The translations under genes and the position numbers were made by a program. Shown in pieces: positions 14,800-31,400 of a stretch of 64,000 bases of DNA; positions within the stretch are counted from its first letter, which is position 1; every line of letters starts with the position of its first letter. The DNA is from Argentina anserina. Lineage: Eukaryota > Streptophyta > Magnoliopsida > Rosales > Rosaceae. The stretch is from assembly GCF_933775445.1 (NCBI RefSeq), contig NW_026089433.1:124001-188000 (forward strand). The letters run 5' to 3'. Under the pieces are notes generated by a model. That model was not told the origin of the DNA, made no database searches, and saw only the letters and a list, made by a program, of their open reading frames with translations.

Positions 14800-16439
14800 T
14801 AGAAACTCGCATCAGAAAGCCTTACAAAAAGATACTCAAACGAGAAATGAAAAGATACACAATTGGAATAGTAAAGATACGCAAACGATGTAAAGATACT
14901 CAGTTTGAAAGAAACACACTCCCACACTTGCAAAACTCTCAAATTCATTAGAAACTCGCATCAGAAAGCCTTACAGAAAGATACTCAAACGAGAAATGAA
15001 AAGATACACAATTGGAATAGTAAAGATACGCAAACGATGTAAAGATACACAATTGGAATAGTAACGATACGCAAACGATGTAAAGATACTCAGTTTGAAA
15101 GAAACACACTCCCACACTTGCAAAACTCTCAAATACAATAGAAACTCGCATCAGAAGCCTTACAGAAAGATACTTAAACGAGAAATGAAAAAATACACAA
15201 TTGGAATAGTAAAGATACGCAAACGATGTAAAGATACACAATTGGAATAGTAAAGATACGCAAACGATGTAAAGATACTCAGTTTGAAAGAAACACACTC
15301 CCACACTTGCAAAACTCTCAAATACAATAGAAACTCGGATCAGAAGCCTTATAGAAAGATACTCAAACGAGAAATGAAAAAATACACTATTGGAATAGTA
15401 AAGATACGCAAACGATGTAAAGATACACAATTGGAATAGTAAAGATACGGAAACGATGTAAAGATACACAATTGGAATAGTAAAGATACGCAAACGATGT
15501 AAAGATACTCAGTTTGAAAGAAACACACTCCTACACTTGCAAAACTCTCAAATTCAATAGAAACTCGCATCAGAAAGCCTTACAGAAAGATACTCAAACG
15601 AGAAATGAAAAGATACACAATTGGAATAGTAAAGATACGCAAACGATGTAAAGATACTCAGTTTGAAAGAAACACACTCCCACACTTGCAAAACTCTCAA
15701 ATTCATTAGAAACTCGCATCAGAAAGCCTTACAGAAAGATACTCAAACGAGAAATGAAAAGATACACAATTGGAATAGTAAAGATACGCAAACGATGTAA
15801 AGATACACAATTGGAATAGTAAAGATACGCAAACGATGTAAAGATACTCAGTTTGAAAGAAACACACTCCCACACTTGCAAAACTCTCAAATACAATAGA
15901 AACTCGCATCAGAAGCCTTACAGAAAGATACTTAAACGAGAAATGAAAAAATACACAATTGGAATAGTAAAGATACGCAAACGATGTAAAGATACACAAT
16001 TGGAATAGTAAAGATACGCAAACGATGTAAAGATACTCAGTTTGAAAGAAACACACTCCCACACTTGCAAAACTCTCAAATTCAATAGAAACTCGCATCC
16101 GAAAGCCTTACGGAAAGATACTCAATCGAGAAATGAAAAGATACACAATTGGAATAGTAAAGATACCTAAACGATGTAAAGATACTCAGTTTGAAAGAAA
16201 CACACTCCCACACTTGCAAAACTCTCAATTACATTAGAAACTCGCATCAGAAAGCCTTACAGAAAGATACTCAAACGAGCAATGAAAAGATACTCAATTG
16301 GAATAGTAAAGATACGCAAACGATGTAAAGATACACAATTGGAATAGTAAAGATACGCAAACGATGTAAAGATACACAATTGGAATAGTAAAGATACGGA
16401 AACGATGTAAAGATACACAATTGGGATAGTAAAGATACG

Positions 16440-19400
16440 CAAACGATGTAAAGATACTCAGTTTGAAAGAAACACACTCCCACACTTGCAAAACTCTCAA
16501 ATTCAATAGAAACTCGCATCAGAAAGCCTTATAGAAAGATACTCAAACGAGAAATGAAAAGATACACAATTGGAATAGTAAAGATACGCAAACGATGTAA
16601 AGATACTCAGTTTGAAAGAAACACACTCCCACACTTGCAAAACTCTCAAATACAATAGAAACTCGCATCAGAAGCCTTACAGAAAGATACTTAAACGAGA
16701 AATGAAAAAATACACAATTGGAATAGTAAAGATACGCAAACGATGTAAAGATACACAATTGGAATAGTAAAGATACGCAAACGATGTAAAGATACTCAGT
16801 TTGAAAGAAACACACTCCCACACTTGCAAAACTCTCAAATTCAATAGAAACTCGCATCCGAAAGCCTTACCGAAAGATACTCAATCGAGAAATGAAAAGA
16901 TACACAATTGGAATAGTAAAGATACGCAAACGATGTAAAGATACTCAGTTTGAAAGAAACACACTCCCACACTTGCAAAACTCTCAATTACATTAGAAAC
17001 TCGCATCAGAAAGCCTTACAGAAAGATACTCAAACGAGCAATGAAAAGATACTCAATTGGAATAGTAAAGATACGCAAACGATGTAAAGATACACAATTG
17101 GAATAGTAAAGATACGCAAACGATGTAAAGATACACAATTGGAATAGTAAAGATACGGAAACGATGTAAAGATACACAATTGGGATAGTAAAGATACGCA
17201 AACGATGTAAAGATACTCAGTTTGAAAGAAACACACTCCCACACTTGCAAAACTCTCAAATTCAATAGAAACTCGCATCAGAAAGCCTTATAGAAAGATA
17301 CTCAAACGAGAAATGAAAAGATACACAATTGGAATAGTAAAGATACGCAAACGATGTAAAGATACTCAGTTTGAAAGAAACACACTCCCACACTTGCAAA
17401 ACTCTCAATTACATTAGAAACTCGCATCAGAAGCCTTACAGAAAGATACTCAAACGAGAAATGAAAAGATACTCAATTGGAATAGTAAAGATACGCAAAC
17501 GATGTAAAGATACACAATTGGAATAGTAAAGATACGCAAACGATGTAAAGATACACAATTGGAATAGTAAAGATACGGAAACGATGTAAAGATACACAAT
17601 TGGAATAGTAAAGATACGCAAACGATGTAAAGATACTCAGTTTGAAAGAAACACACTCCCACACTTGCAAAACTCTCAAATTCAATAGAATCTCGCATCA
17701 GAAAGCATTATAGAAAGATACTCAAACGAGAAATGAAAAGATACACAATTGGAATAGTAAAGATACGCAAACGATGTAAAGATACTCAGTTTGAAGGAAA
17801 CACACTCCCACACTTGCAAAACTCTCAAATTCAATAGAAACTCGCATCAGAAAGCCTTACAAAAAGATACTCAAACGAGAAATGAAAAGATACACAATTG
17901 GAATAGTAAAGATACGCAAACGATGTAAAGATACTCAGTTTGAAAGAAACACACTCCCACACTTGCAAAACTCTCAAATTCATTAGAAACTCGCATCAGA
18001 AAGCCTTACAGAAAGATACTCAAACGAGAAATGAAAAGATACACAATTGGAATAGTAAAGATACGCAAATGATGTAAAGATACACAATTGGAATAGTAAA
18101 GATACGCAAACGATGTAAAGATACACAATTGGAATAGTAAAGAAACGCAAACGATGTAAAGATACTCAGTTTGAAAGAAATACACTCCCACACTTGCAAA
18201 ACTCTCAATTACAATAGAAACTCGCATCAGAAAGCCTTACAGAAAGATACTCAAACGAGAAATGAAAAGATACACAATTAGAGTAGTAAAGGTACGCAAA
18301 CGATGTAAAGATACACAATTGGAATAGTAAAGATACGGAAACGATGTAAAGATACACAATTGGAATAGTAAAGATACGCAAACGATGTAAAGATACTCAT
18401 TTTGAAAGAAACACACTCCCACACTTGCAAAACTCTCAAATTCAATAGAAACTCGCATCAGAAAGCCTTACAGAAAGATACTCAAACGAGAAATGAAAAG
18501 ATACACAATTGGAATAGTAAAGATACGCAAACGATGTAAAGATACTCAGTTTGAAGGAAACACACTCCCACACTTGCAAAACTCTCAAATTCAATAGAAA
18601 CTCGCATCAGAAAGCCTTACAAAAAGATACTCAAACGAGAAATGAAAAGATACACAATTGGAATAGTAAAGATACGCAAACGATGTAAAGATACTCAGTT
18701 TGAAAGAAACACACTCCCACACTTGCAAAACTCTCAAATTCATTAGAAACTCGCATCAGAAAGCCTTACAGAAAGATACTCAAACGAGAAATGAAAAGAT
18801 ACACAATTGGAATAGTAAAGATACGCAAACGATGTAAAGATACACAATTGGAATAGTAAAGATACGCAAACGATGTAAAGATACTCAGTTTGAAAGAAAC
18901 ACACTCCCACACTTGCAAAACTCTCAAATACAATAGAAACTCGCATCAGAAGCTTTACAGAAAGATACTCAAACGAGAAATGAAAAAATACACTATTGGA
19001 ATAGTAAAGATACGCAAACGATGTAAAGATACACAATTGGAATAGTAAAGATACGCAAACGATGTAAAGATACTCAGTTTGAAAGAAACACACTCCCACA
19101 CTTGCAAAACTCTCAAATTCAATAGAAACTCGCATCCGAAAGCCTTACGGAAAGATACTCAATCGAGAAATGAAAAGATACACAATTGGAATAGTAAAGA
19201 TACGCAAACGATGTAAAGATACTCAGTTTGAAAGAAACACACTCCCACACTTGCAAAACTCTCAATTACATTAGAAACTCGCATCAGAAAGCCTTACAGA
19301 AAGATACTCAAACGAGAAATGAAAAGATACTCAATTTTAATAGTAAAGATACGCAAACGATGTAAAGATACACAATTGGAATAGTAAAGATACGCAAACG

Positions 19401-22400
19401 ATGTAAAGATACACAATTGGAATAGTAAAGATACGGAAACGATGTAAAGATACACAATTGGGATAGTAAAGATACGCAAACGATGTAAAGATACTCAGTT
19501 TGAAAGAAACACACTCCCACACTTGCAAAACTCTCAAATTCAATAGAAACTCGCATCAGAAAGCCTTATAGAAAGATACTCAAACGAGAAATGAAAAGAT
19601 ACACAATTGGAATAGTAAAGATACGCAAACGATGTAAAGATACTCAGTTTGAAAGAAACACACTCCCACACTTGCAAAACTCTCAATTACATTAGAAACT
19701 CGCATCAGAAGCCTTACAGAAAGATACTCAAACGAGAAATGAAAAGATACACAATTGGAATAGTAAAGATACGCAAACGATGTAAAGATACACAATTGGA
19801 ATAGTAAAGATACGCAAACGATGTAAAGATACACAATTGGAATAGTAAAGAAACGCAAACGATGTAAAGATACTCAGTTTGAAAGAAATACACTCCCACA
19901 CTTGCAAAACTCTCAATTACAATAGAAACTCGCATCAGAAAGCCTTACAGAAAGATACTCAAACGAGAAATGAAAAGATACACAATTGGAGTAGTAAAGA
20001 TACGCAAACGATGTAAAGATACACAATTGGAATAGTAAAGATACGCAAACGATGTAAAGATACTCAGTTTGAAAGAAACACACTCCCACACTTGCAAAAC
20101 TCTCAAATTCAATAGAAACTCGCATCCGAAAGCCTTACGGAAAGATACTCAATCGAGAAATGAAAAGATACACAATTGGAATAGTAAAGATACGCAAACG
20201 ATGTAAAGATACTCAGTTTGAAAGAAACACACTCCCACACTTGCAAAACTTTCAATTACATTAGAAACTCGCATCAGAAAGCCTTACAGAAAGATACTCA
20301 AACGAGAAATGAAAAGATACTCAATTTTAATAGTAAAGATACGCAAACGATGTAAAGATACACAATTGGAATAGTAAAGATACGCAAACGATGTAAAGAT
20401 ACACAATTGGAATAGTAAAGATACGGAAACGATGTAAAGATACACAATTGGGATAGTAAAGATACGCAAACGATGTAAAGATACTCAGTTTGAAAGAAAC
20501 ACACTCCCACACTTGCAAAACTCTCAAATTCAATAGAAACTCGCATCAGAAAGCCTTATAGAAAGATACTCAAACGAGAAATGAAAAGATACACAATTGG
20601 AATAGTAAAGATACGCAAACGATGTAAAGATACTCAGTTTGAAAGAAACACACTCCCACACTTGCAAAACTCTCAATTACATTAGAAACTCGCATCAGAA
20701 GCCTTACAGAAAGATACTCAAACGAGAAATGAAAAGATACTCAATTGGAATAGTAAAGATACGCAAACGATGTAAAGATACACAATTGGAATAGTAAAGA
20801 TACGCAAACGATGTAAAGATACACAATTGGAATAGTAAAGAAACTTAAACGATGTAAAGATACTCAGTTTGAAAGAAATACACTCCCACACTTGCAAAAC
20901 TCTCAATTACAATAGAAACTCGCATCAGAAAGCCTTACAGAAAGATACTCAAACGAGAAATGAAAAGATACACAATTGGAGTAGTAAAGATACGCAAACG
21001 ATGTAAAGATACACAATTGGAATAGTAAAGATACGCAAACGATGTAAAGATACTCAGTTTGAAAGAAACACACTCCCACACTTGCAAAACTCTCAAATTC
21101 AATAGAAACTCGCATCCGAAAGCCTTACGGAAAGATACTCAATCGAGAAATGAAAAGATACACAATTGGAATAGTAAAGATACGCAAACGATGTAAAGAT
21201 ACTCAGTTTGAAAGAAACACACTCCCACACTTGCAAAACTCTCAAATTCAATAGAAACTCGCATCCGAAAGCCTTACCGAAAGATACTCAATCGAGAAAT
21301 GAAAAGATACACAATTGGAATAGTAAAGATACGCAAACGATGTAAAGATACTCAGTTTGAAAGAAACACACTCCCACACTTGCAAAACTCTCAATTACAT
21401 TAGAAACTCGCATCAGAAAGCCTTACAGAAAGATACTCAAACGAGAAATGAAAAGATACTCAATTGGAATAGTAAAGATACGCAAACGATGTAAAGATAC
21501 ACAATTGGAATAGTAAAGATACGCAAACGATGTAAAGATACTCAGTTTGAAAGAAACACACTCCCACACTTGCAAAACTCTCAAATACAATAGAAACTCG
21601 CATCAGAAGCCTTACAGAAAGATACTCAAACGATAAATGAAAAGATACACAATTGGAATAGTAAAGATACGCAAACGATGTAAAGATACTCAGTTTGAAA
21701 GAAACACACTCCCACACTTGCAAAACTCTCAAATACAATAGAAACTCGCATCAGAAGCCTTACAGAAAGATACTTAAACGAGAAATGAAAAAATACACAA
21801 TTGGAATAGTAAAGATACGCAAACGATGTAAAGATACCCAATTGGAATAGTAAAGATACGCAAACGATGTAAAGATACTCAGTTTGAAAGAAACACACTC
21901 CCACACTTGCAAAACTCTCAAATTCAATAGAAACTCGCATCCGAAAGCCTTACCGAAAGATACTCAATCGAGAAATGAAAAGATACACAATTGGAATAGT
22001 AAAGATACGCAAACGATGTAAAGATACTCAGTTTGAAAGAAACACACTCCCACACTTGCAAAACTCTCAATTACATTAGAAACTCGCATCAGAAAGCCTT
22101 ACAGAAAGATACTCAAACGAGAAATGAAAAGATACTCAATTGGAATAGTAAAGATACGCAAACGATGTAAAGATACACAATTGGAATAGTAAAGATACGC
22201 AAACGATGTAAAGATACTCAGTTTGAAAGAAACACACTCCCACACTTGCAAAACTCTCAAATTCAATAGAAACTCGCATCAGAAAGCCTTATAGAAAGAT
22301 ACTCAAACGAGAAATGAAAAGATACACAATTGGAATAGTAAAGATACGCAAACGATGTAAAGATACTCAGTTTGAAAGAAACACACTCCCACACTTGCAA

Positions 22401-25400
22401 AACTCTCAAATACAATAGAAACTCGCATCAGAAGCCTTACAGAAAGATACTTAAACGAGAAATGAAAAAATACACAATTGGAATAGTAAAGATACGCAAA
22501 CGATGTAAAGATACACAATTGGAATAGTAAAGATACGCAAACGATGTAAAGATACTCAGTTTGAAAGAAACACACTCCCACACTTGCAAAACTCTCAAAT
22601 TCAATAGAAACTCGCATCCGAAAGCCTTACCGAAAGATACTCAATCGAGAAATGAAAAGATACACAATTGGAATAGTAAAGATACGCAAACGATGTAAAG
22701 ATACTCAGTTTGAAAGAAACACACTCCCACACTTGCAAAACTCTCAATTACATTAGAAACTCGCATCAGAAAGCCTTACAGAAAGATACTCAAACGAGCA
22801 ATGAAAAGATACTCAATTGGAATAGTAAAGATACGCAAACGATGTAAAGATACACAATTGGAATAGTAAAGATACGCAAACGATGTAAAGATACACAATT
22901 GGAATAGTAAAGATACGGAAACGATGTAAAGATACACAATTGGGATAGTAAAGATACGCAAACGATGTAAAGATACTCAGTTTGAAAGAAACACACTCCC
23001 ACACTTGCAAAACTCTCAAATTCAATAGAAACTCGCATCAGAAAGCCTTATAGAAAGATACTCAAACGAGAAATGAAAAGATACACAATTGGAATAGTAA
23101 AGATACGCAAACGATGTAAAGATACTCAGTTTGAAAGAAACACACTCCCACACTTGCAAAACTCTCAATTACATTAGAAACTCGCATCAGAAGCCTTACA
23201 GAAAGATACTCAAACGAGAAATGAAAAGATACTCAATTGGAATAGTAAAGATACGCAAACGATGTAAAGATACACAATTGGAATAGTAAAGATACGCAAA
23301 CGATGTAAAGATACACAATTGGAATAGTAAAGATACGGAAACGATGTAAAGATACACAATTGGAATAGTAAAGATACGCAAACGATGTAAAGATACTCAG
23401 TTTGAAAGAAACACACTCCCACACTTGCAAAACTCTCAAATTCAATAGAATCTCGCATCAGAAAGCATTATAGAAAGATACTCAAACGAGAAATGAAAAG
23501 ATACACAATTGGAATAGTAAAGATACGCAAACGATGTAAAGATACTCAGTTTGAAGGAAACACACTCCCACACTTGCAAAACTCTCAAATTCAATAGAAA
23601 CTCGCATCAGAAAGCCTTACATAAAGATACTCAAACGAGAAATGAAAAGATACACAATTGGAATAGTAAAGATACGCAAACGATGTAAAGATACTCAGTT
23701 TGAAAGAAACACACTCCCACACTTGCAAAACTCTCAAATTCATTAGAAACTCGCATCAGAAAGCCTTACAGAAAGATACTCAAACGAGAAATGAAAAGAT
23801 ACACAATTGGAATAGTAAAGATACGCAATTGGAATAGTAAAGATACGCAAACGATGTAAAGATACACAATTGGAATAGTAAAGAAACGCAAACGATGTAA
23901 AGATACTCAGTTTGAAAGAAATACACTCCCACACTTGCAAAACTCTCAATTACAATAGAAACTCGCATCAGAAAGCCTTACAGAAAGATACTCAAACGAG
24001 AAATGAAAAGATACACAATTAGAGTAGTAAAGGTACGCAAACGATGTAAAGATACACAATTGGAATAGTAAAGATACGGAAACGATGTAAAGATACACAA
24101 TTGGAATAGTAAAGATACGCAAACGATGTAAAGATACTCATTTTGAAAGAAACACACTCCCACACTTGCAAAACTCTCAAATTCAATAGAAACTCGCATC
24201 AGAAAGCCTTACAGAAAGATACTCAAACGAGAAATGAAAAGATACACAATTGGAATAGTAAAGATACGCAAACGATGTAAAGATACTCAGTTTGAAGGAA
24301 ACACACTCCCACACTTGCAAAACTCTCAAATTCAATAGAAACTCGCATCAGAAAGCCTTACAGAAAGATACTCAAACGAGAAATGAAAAGATACACAATT
24401 GGAATAGTAAAGATACGCAAACGATGTAAAGATACTCAGTTTGAAAGAAACACACTCCCACACTTGCAAAACTCTCAAATTCATTAGAAACTCGCATCAG
24501 AAAGCCTTACAGAAAGATACTCAAACGAGAAATGAAAAGATACACAATTGGAATAGTAAAGATACGCAAACGATGTAAAGATACACAATTGGAATAGTAA
24601 AGATACGCAAACGATGTAAAGATACTCAGTTTGAAAGAAACACACTCCCACACTTGCAAAACTCTCAAATACAATAGAAACTCGCATCAGAAGCCTTACA
24701 GAAAGATACTCAAACGAGAAATGAAAAAATACACTATTGGAATAGTAAAGATACGCAAACGATGTAAAGATACACAATTGGAATAGTAAAGATACGCAAA
24801 CGATGTAAAGATACTCAGTTTGAAAGAAACACACTCCCACACTTGCAAAACTCTCAAATTCAATAGAAACTCGCATCCGAAAGCCTTACGGAAAGATACT
24901 CAATCGAGAAATGAAAAGATACACAATTGGAATAGTAAAGATACGCAAACGATGTAAAGATACTCAGTTTGAAAGAAACACACTCCCACACTTGCAAAAC
25001 TCTCAATTACATTAGAAACTCGCATCAGAAAGCCTTACAGAAAGATACTCAAACGAGAAATGAAAAGATACTCAATTTTAATAGTAAAGATACGCAAACG
25101 ATGTAAAGATACACAATTGGAATAGTAAAGATACGCAAACGATGTAAAGATACACAATTGGAATAGTAAAGATACGGAAACGATGTAAAGATACACAATT
25201 GGGATAGTAAAGATACGCAAACGATGTAAAGATACTCAGTTTGAAAGAAACACACTCCCACACTTGCAAAACTCTCAAATTCAATAGAAACTCGCATCAG
25301 AAAGCCTTATAGAAAGATACTCAAACGAGAAATGAAAAGATACACAATTGGAATAGTAAAGATACGCAAACGATGTAAAGATACTCAGTTTGAAAGAAAC

Positions 25401-28400
25401 ACACTCCCACACTTGCAAAACTCTCAATTACATTAGAAACTCGCATCAGAAGCCTTACAGAAAGATACTCAAACGAGAAATGAAAAGATACTCAATTGGA
25501 ATAGTAAAGATACGCAAACGATGTAAAGATACACAATTGGAATAGTAAAGATACGCAAACGATGTAAAGATACACAATTGGAATAGTAAAGAAACGCAAA
25601 CGATGTAAAGATACTCAGTTTGAAAGAAATACACTCCCACACTTGCAAAACTCTCAATTACAATAGAAACTCGCATCAGAAAGCCTTACAGAAAGATACT
25701 CAAACGAGAAATGAAAAGATACACAATTGGAGTAGTAAAGATACGCAAACGATGTAAAGATACCCAATTGGAATAGTAAAGATACGCAAACGATGTAAAG
25801 ATACTCAGTTTGAAAGAAACACACTCCCACACTTGCAAAACTCTCAAATTCAATAGAAACTCGCATCCGAAAGCCTTACGGAAAGATACTCAATCGAGAA
25901 ATGAAAAGATACACAATTGGAATAGTAAAGATACGCAAACGATGTAAAGATACTCAGTTTGAAAGAAACACACTCCCACACTTGCAAAACTCTCAATTAC
26001 ATTAGAAACTCGCATCAGAAAGCCTTACAGAAAGATACTCAAACGAGAAATGAAAAGATACACAATTAGAGTAGTAAAGGTACGCAAACGATGTAAAGAT
26101 ACACAATTGGAATAGTAAAGATACGGAAACGATGTAAAGATACACAATTGGAATAGTAAAGATACGCAAACGATGTAAAGATACTCATTTTGAAAGAAAC
26201 ACACTCCCACACTTGCAAAACTCTCAAATTCAATAGAAACTCGCATCAGAAAGCCTTACAGAAAGATACTCAAACGAGAAATGAAAAGATACACAATTGG
26301 AATAGTAAAGATACGCAAACGATGTAAAGATACTCAGTTTGAAGGAAACACACTCCCACACTTGCAAAACTCTCAAATTCAATAGAAACTCGCATCCGAA
26401 AGCCTTACGGAAAGATACTCAATCGAGAAATGAAAAGATACACAATTGGAATAGTAAAGATACGCAAACGATGTAAAGATACTCAGTTTGAAAGAAACAC
26501 ACTCCCACACTTGCAAAACTCTCAAATTCAATAGAAACTCGCATCCGAAAGCCTTACCGAAAGATACTCAATCGAGAAATGAAAAGATACACAATTGGAA
26601 TAGTAAAGATACGCAAACGATGTAAAGATACTCAGTTTGAAAGAAACACACTCCCACACTTGCAAAACTCTCAATTACATTAGAAACTCGCATCAGAAAG
26701 CCTTACAGAAAGATACTCAAACGAGAAATGAAAAGATACACAATTGGAATAGTAAAGATACGCAAACGATGTAAAGATACACAATTGGAATAGTAAAGAT
26801 ACGCAAACGATGTAAAGATACTCAGTTTGAAAGAAACACACTCCCACACTTGCAAAACTCTCAAATACAATAGAAACTCGCATCAGAAGCCTTACAGAAA
26901 GATACTCAAACGATAAATGAAAAGATACACAATTGGAATAGTAAAGATACGCAAACGATGTAAAGATACTCAGTTTGAAAGAAACACACTCCCACACTTG
27001 CAAAACTCTCAAATACAATAGAAACTCGCATCAGAAGCCTTACAGAAAGATACTTAAACGAGAAATGAAAAAATACACAATTGGAATAGTAAAGATACGC
27101 AAACGATGTAAAGATACCCAATTGGAATAGTAAAGATACGCAAACGATGTAAAGATACTCAGTTTGAAAGAAACACACTCCCACACTTGCAAAACTCTCA
27201 AATTCAATAGAAACTCGCATCCGAAAGCCTTACCGAAAGATACTCAATCGAGAAATGAAAAGATACACAATTGGAATAGTAAAGATACGCAAACGATGTA
27301 AAGATACTCAGTTTGAAAGAAACACACTCCCACACTTGCAAAACTCTCAATTACATTAGAAACTCGCATCAGAAAGCCTTACAGAAAGATACTCAAACGA
27401 GAAATGAAAAGATACTCAATTGGAATAGTAAAGATACGCAAACGATGTAAAGATACACAATTGGAATAGTAAAGATACGCAAACGATGTAAAGATACTCA
27501 GTTTGAAAGAAACACACTCCCACACTTGCAAAACTCTCAAATTCAATAGAAACTCGCATCAGAAAGCCTTATAGAAAGATACTCAAACGAGAAATGAAAA
27601 GATACACAATTGGAATAGTAAAGATACGCAAACGATGTAAAGATACTCAGTTTGAAAGAAACACACTCCCACACTTGCAAAACTCTCAAATACAATAGAA
27701 ACTCGCATCAGAAGCCTTACAGAAAGATACTTAAACGAGAAATGAAAAAATACACAATTGGAATAGTAAAGATACGCAAACGATGTAAAGATACACAATT
27801 GGAATAGTAAAGATACGCAAACGATGTAAAGATACTCAGTTTGAAAGAAACACACTCCCACACTTGCAAAACTCTCAAATTCAATAGAAACTCGCATCCG
27901 AAAGCCTTACCGAAAGATACTCAATCGAGAAATGAAAAGATACACAATTGGAATAGTAAAGATACGCAAACGATGTAAAGATACTCAGTTTGAAAGAAAC
28001 ACACTCCCACACTTGCAAAACTCTCAATTACATTAGAAACTCGCATCAGAAAGCCTTACAGAAAGATACTCAAACGAGCAATGAAAAGATACTCAATTGG
28101 AATAGTAAAGATACGCAAACGATGTAAAGATACACAATTGGAATAGTAAAGATACGCAAACGATGTAAAGATACACAATTGGAATAGTAAAGATACGGAA
28201 ACGATGTAAAGATACACAATTGGGATAGTAAAGATACGCAAACGATGTAAAGATACTCAGTTTGAAAGAAACACACTCCCACACTTGCAAAACTCTCAAA
28301 TTCAATAGAAACTCGCATCAGAAAGACTTATAGAAAGATACTCAAACGAGAAATGAAAAGATACACAATTGGAATAGTAAAGATACGCAAACGATGTAAA

Positions 28401-31400
28401 GATACTCAGTTTGAAAGAAACACACTCCCACACTTGCAAAACTCTCAATTACATTAGAAACTCGCATCAGAAGCCTTACAGAAAGATACTCAAACGAGAA
28501 ATGAAAAGATACTCAATTGGAATAGTAAAGATACGCAAACGATGTAAAGATACACAATTGGAATAGTAAAGATACGCAAACGATGTAAAGATACACAATT
28601 GGAATAGTAAAGATACGGAAACGATGTAAAGATACACAATTGGAATAGTAAAGATACGCAAACGATGTAAAGATACTCAGTTTGAAAGAAACACACTCCC
28701 ACACTTGCAAAACTCTCAAATTCAATAGAATCTCGCATCAGAAAGCATTATAGAAAGATACTCAAACGAGAAATGAAAAGATACACAATTGGAATAGTAA
28801 AGATACGCAAACGATGTAAAGATACTCAGTTTGAAGGAAACACACTCCCACACTTGCAAAACTCTCAAATTCAATAGAAACTCGCATCAGAAAGCCTTAC
28901 AAAAAGATACTCAAACGAGAAATGAAAAGATACACAATTGGAATAGTAAAGATACGCAAACGATGTAAAGATACTCAGTTTGAAAGAAACACACTCCCAC
29001 ACTTGCAAAACTCTCAAATTCATTAGAAACTCGCATCAGAAAGCCATACAGAAAGATACTCAAACTAGAAATGAAAAGATACACAATTCGAATAGTAAAG
29101 ATACGCAATTGGAATAGTAAAGATACGCAAACGATGTAAAGATACACAATTGGAATAGTAAAGAAACGCAAACGATGTAAAGATACTCAGTTTGAAAGAA
29201 ATACACTCCCACACTTGCAAAACTCTCAATTACAATAGAAACTCGCATCAGAAAGCCTTACAGAAAGATACTCAAACGAGAAATGAAAAGATACACAATT
29301 AGAGTAGTAAAGGTACGCAAACGATGTAAAGATACACAATTGGAATAGTAAAGATACGGAAACGATGTAAAGATACACAATTGGAATAGTAAAGATACGC
29401 AAACGATGTAAAGATACTCATTTTGAAAGAAACACACTCCCACACTTGCAAAACTCTCAAATTCAATAGAAACTCGCATCAGAAAGCCTTACAGAAAGAT
29501 ACTCAAACGAGAAATGAAAAGATACACAATTGGAATAGTAAAGATACGCAAACGATGTAAAGATACTCAGTTTGAAGGAAACACACTCCCACACTTGCAA
29601 AACTCTCAAATTCAATAGAAACTCGCATCAGAAAGCCTTACAAAAAGATACTCAAACGAGAAATGAAAAGATACACAATTGGAATAGTAAAGATACGCAA
29701 ACGATGTAAAGATACTCAGTTTGAATGAAACACACTCCCACACTTGCAAAACTCTCAAATTCATTAGAAACTCGCATCAGAAAGCCTTACAGAAAGATAC
29801 TCAAACGAGAAATGAAAAGATACACAATTGGAATAGTAAAGATACGCAAACGATGTAAAGATACACAATTGGAATAGTAAAGATACGCAAACGATGTAAA
29901 GATACTCAGTTTGAAAGAAACACACTCCCACACTTGCAAAACTCTCAAATACAATAGAAACTCGCATCAGAAGCCTTACAGAAAGATACTCAAACGAGAA
30001 ATGAAAAAATACACTATTGGAATAGTAAAGATACGCAAACGATGTAAAGATACACAATTGGAATAGTAAAGATACGCAAACGATGTAAAGATACTCAGTT
30101 TGAAAGAAACACACTCCCACACTTGCAAAACTCTCAAATTCAATAGAAACTCGCATCCGAAAGCCTTACGGAAAGATACTCAATCGAGAAATGAAAAGAT
30201 ACACAATTGGAATAGTAAAGATACGCAAACGATGTAAAGATACTCAGTTTGAAAGAAACACACTCCCACACTTGCAAAACTCTCAATTACATTAGAAACT
30301 CGCATCAGAAAGCCTTACAGAAAGATACTCAAACGAGAAATGAAAAGATACTCAATTTTAATAGTAAAGATACGCAAACGATGTAAAGATACACAATTGG
30401 AATAGTAAAGATACGCAAACGATGTAAAGATACACAATTGGAATAGTAAAGATACGGAAACGATGTAAAGATACACAATTGGGATAGTAAAGATACGCAA
30501 ACGATGTAAAGATACTCAGTTTGAAAGAAACACACTCCCACACTTGCAAAACTCTCAAATTCAATAGAAACTCGCATCAGAAAGCCTTATAGAAAGATAC
30601 TCAAACGAGAAATGAAAAGATACACAATTGGAATAGTAAAGATACGCAAACGATGTAAAGATACTCAGTTTGAAAGAAACACACTCCCACACTTGCAAAA
30701 CTCTCAATTACATTAGAAACTCGCATCAGAAGCCTTACAGAAAGATACTCAAACGAGAAATGAAAAGATACTCAATTGGAATAGTAAAGATACGCAAACG
30801 ATGTAAAGATACACAATTGGAATAGTAAAGATACGCAAACGATGTAAAGATACACAATTGGAATAGTAAAGAAACGCAAACGATGTAAAGATACTCAGTT
30901 TGAAAGAAATACACTCCCACACTTGCAAAACTCTCAATTACAATAGAAACTCGCATCAGAAAGCCTTACAGAAAGATACTCAAACGAGAAATGAAAAGAT
31001 ACACAATTGGAGTAGTAAAGATACGCAAACGATGTAAAGATACCCAATTGGAATAGTAAAGATACGCAAACGATGTAAAGATACTCAGTTTGAAAGAAAC
31101 ACACTCCCACACTTGCAAAACTCTCAAATTCAATAGAAACTCGCATCCGAAAGCCTTACGGAAAGATACTCAATCGAGAAATGAAAAGATACACAATTGG
31201 AATAGTAAAGATACGCAAACGATGTAAAGATACTCAGTTTGAAAGAAACACACTCCCACACTTGCAAAACTCTCAATTACATTAGAAACTCGCATCAGAA
31301 AGCCTTACAGAAAGATACTCAAACGAGAAATGAAAAGATACTCAATTTTAATAGTAAAGATACGCAAACGATGTAAAGATACACAATTGGAATAGTAAAG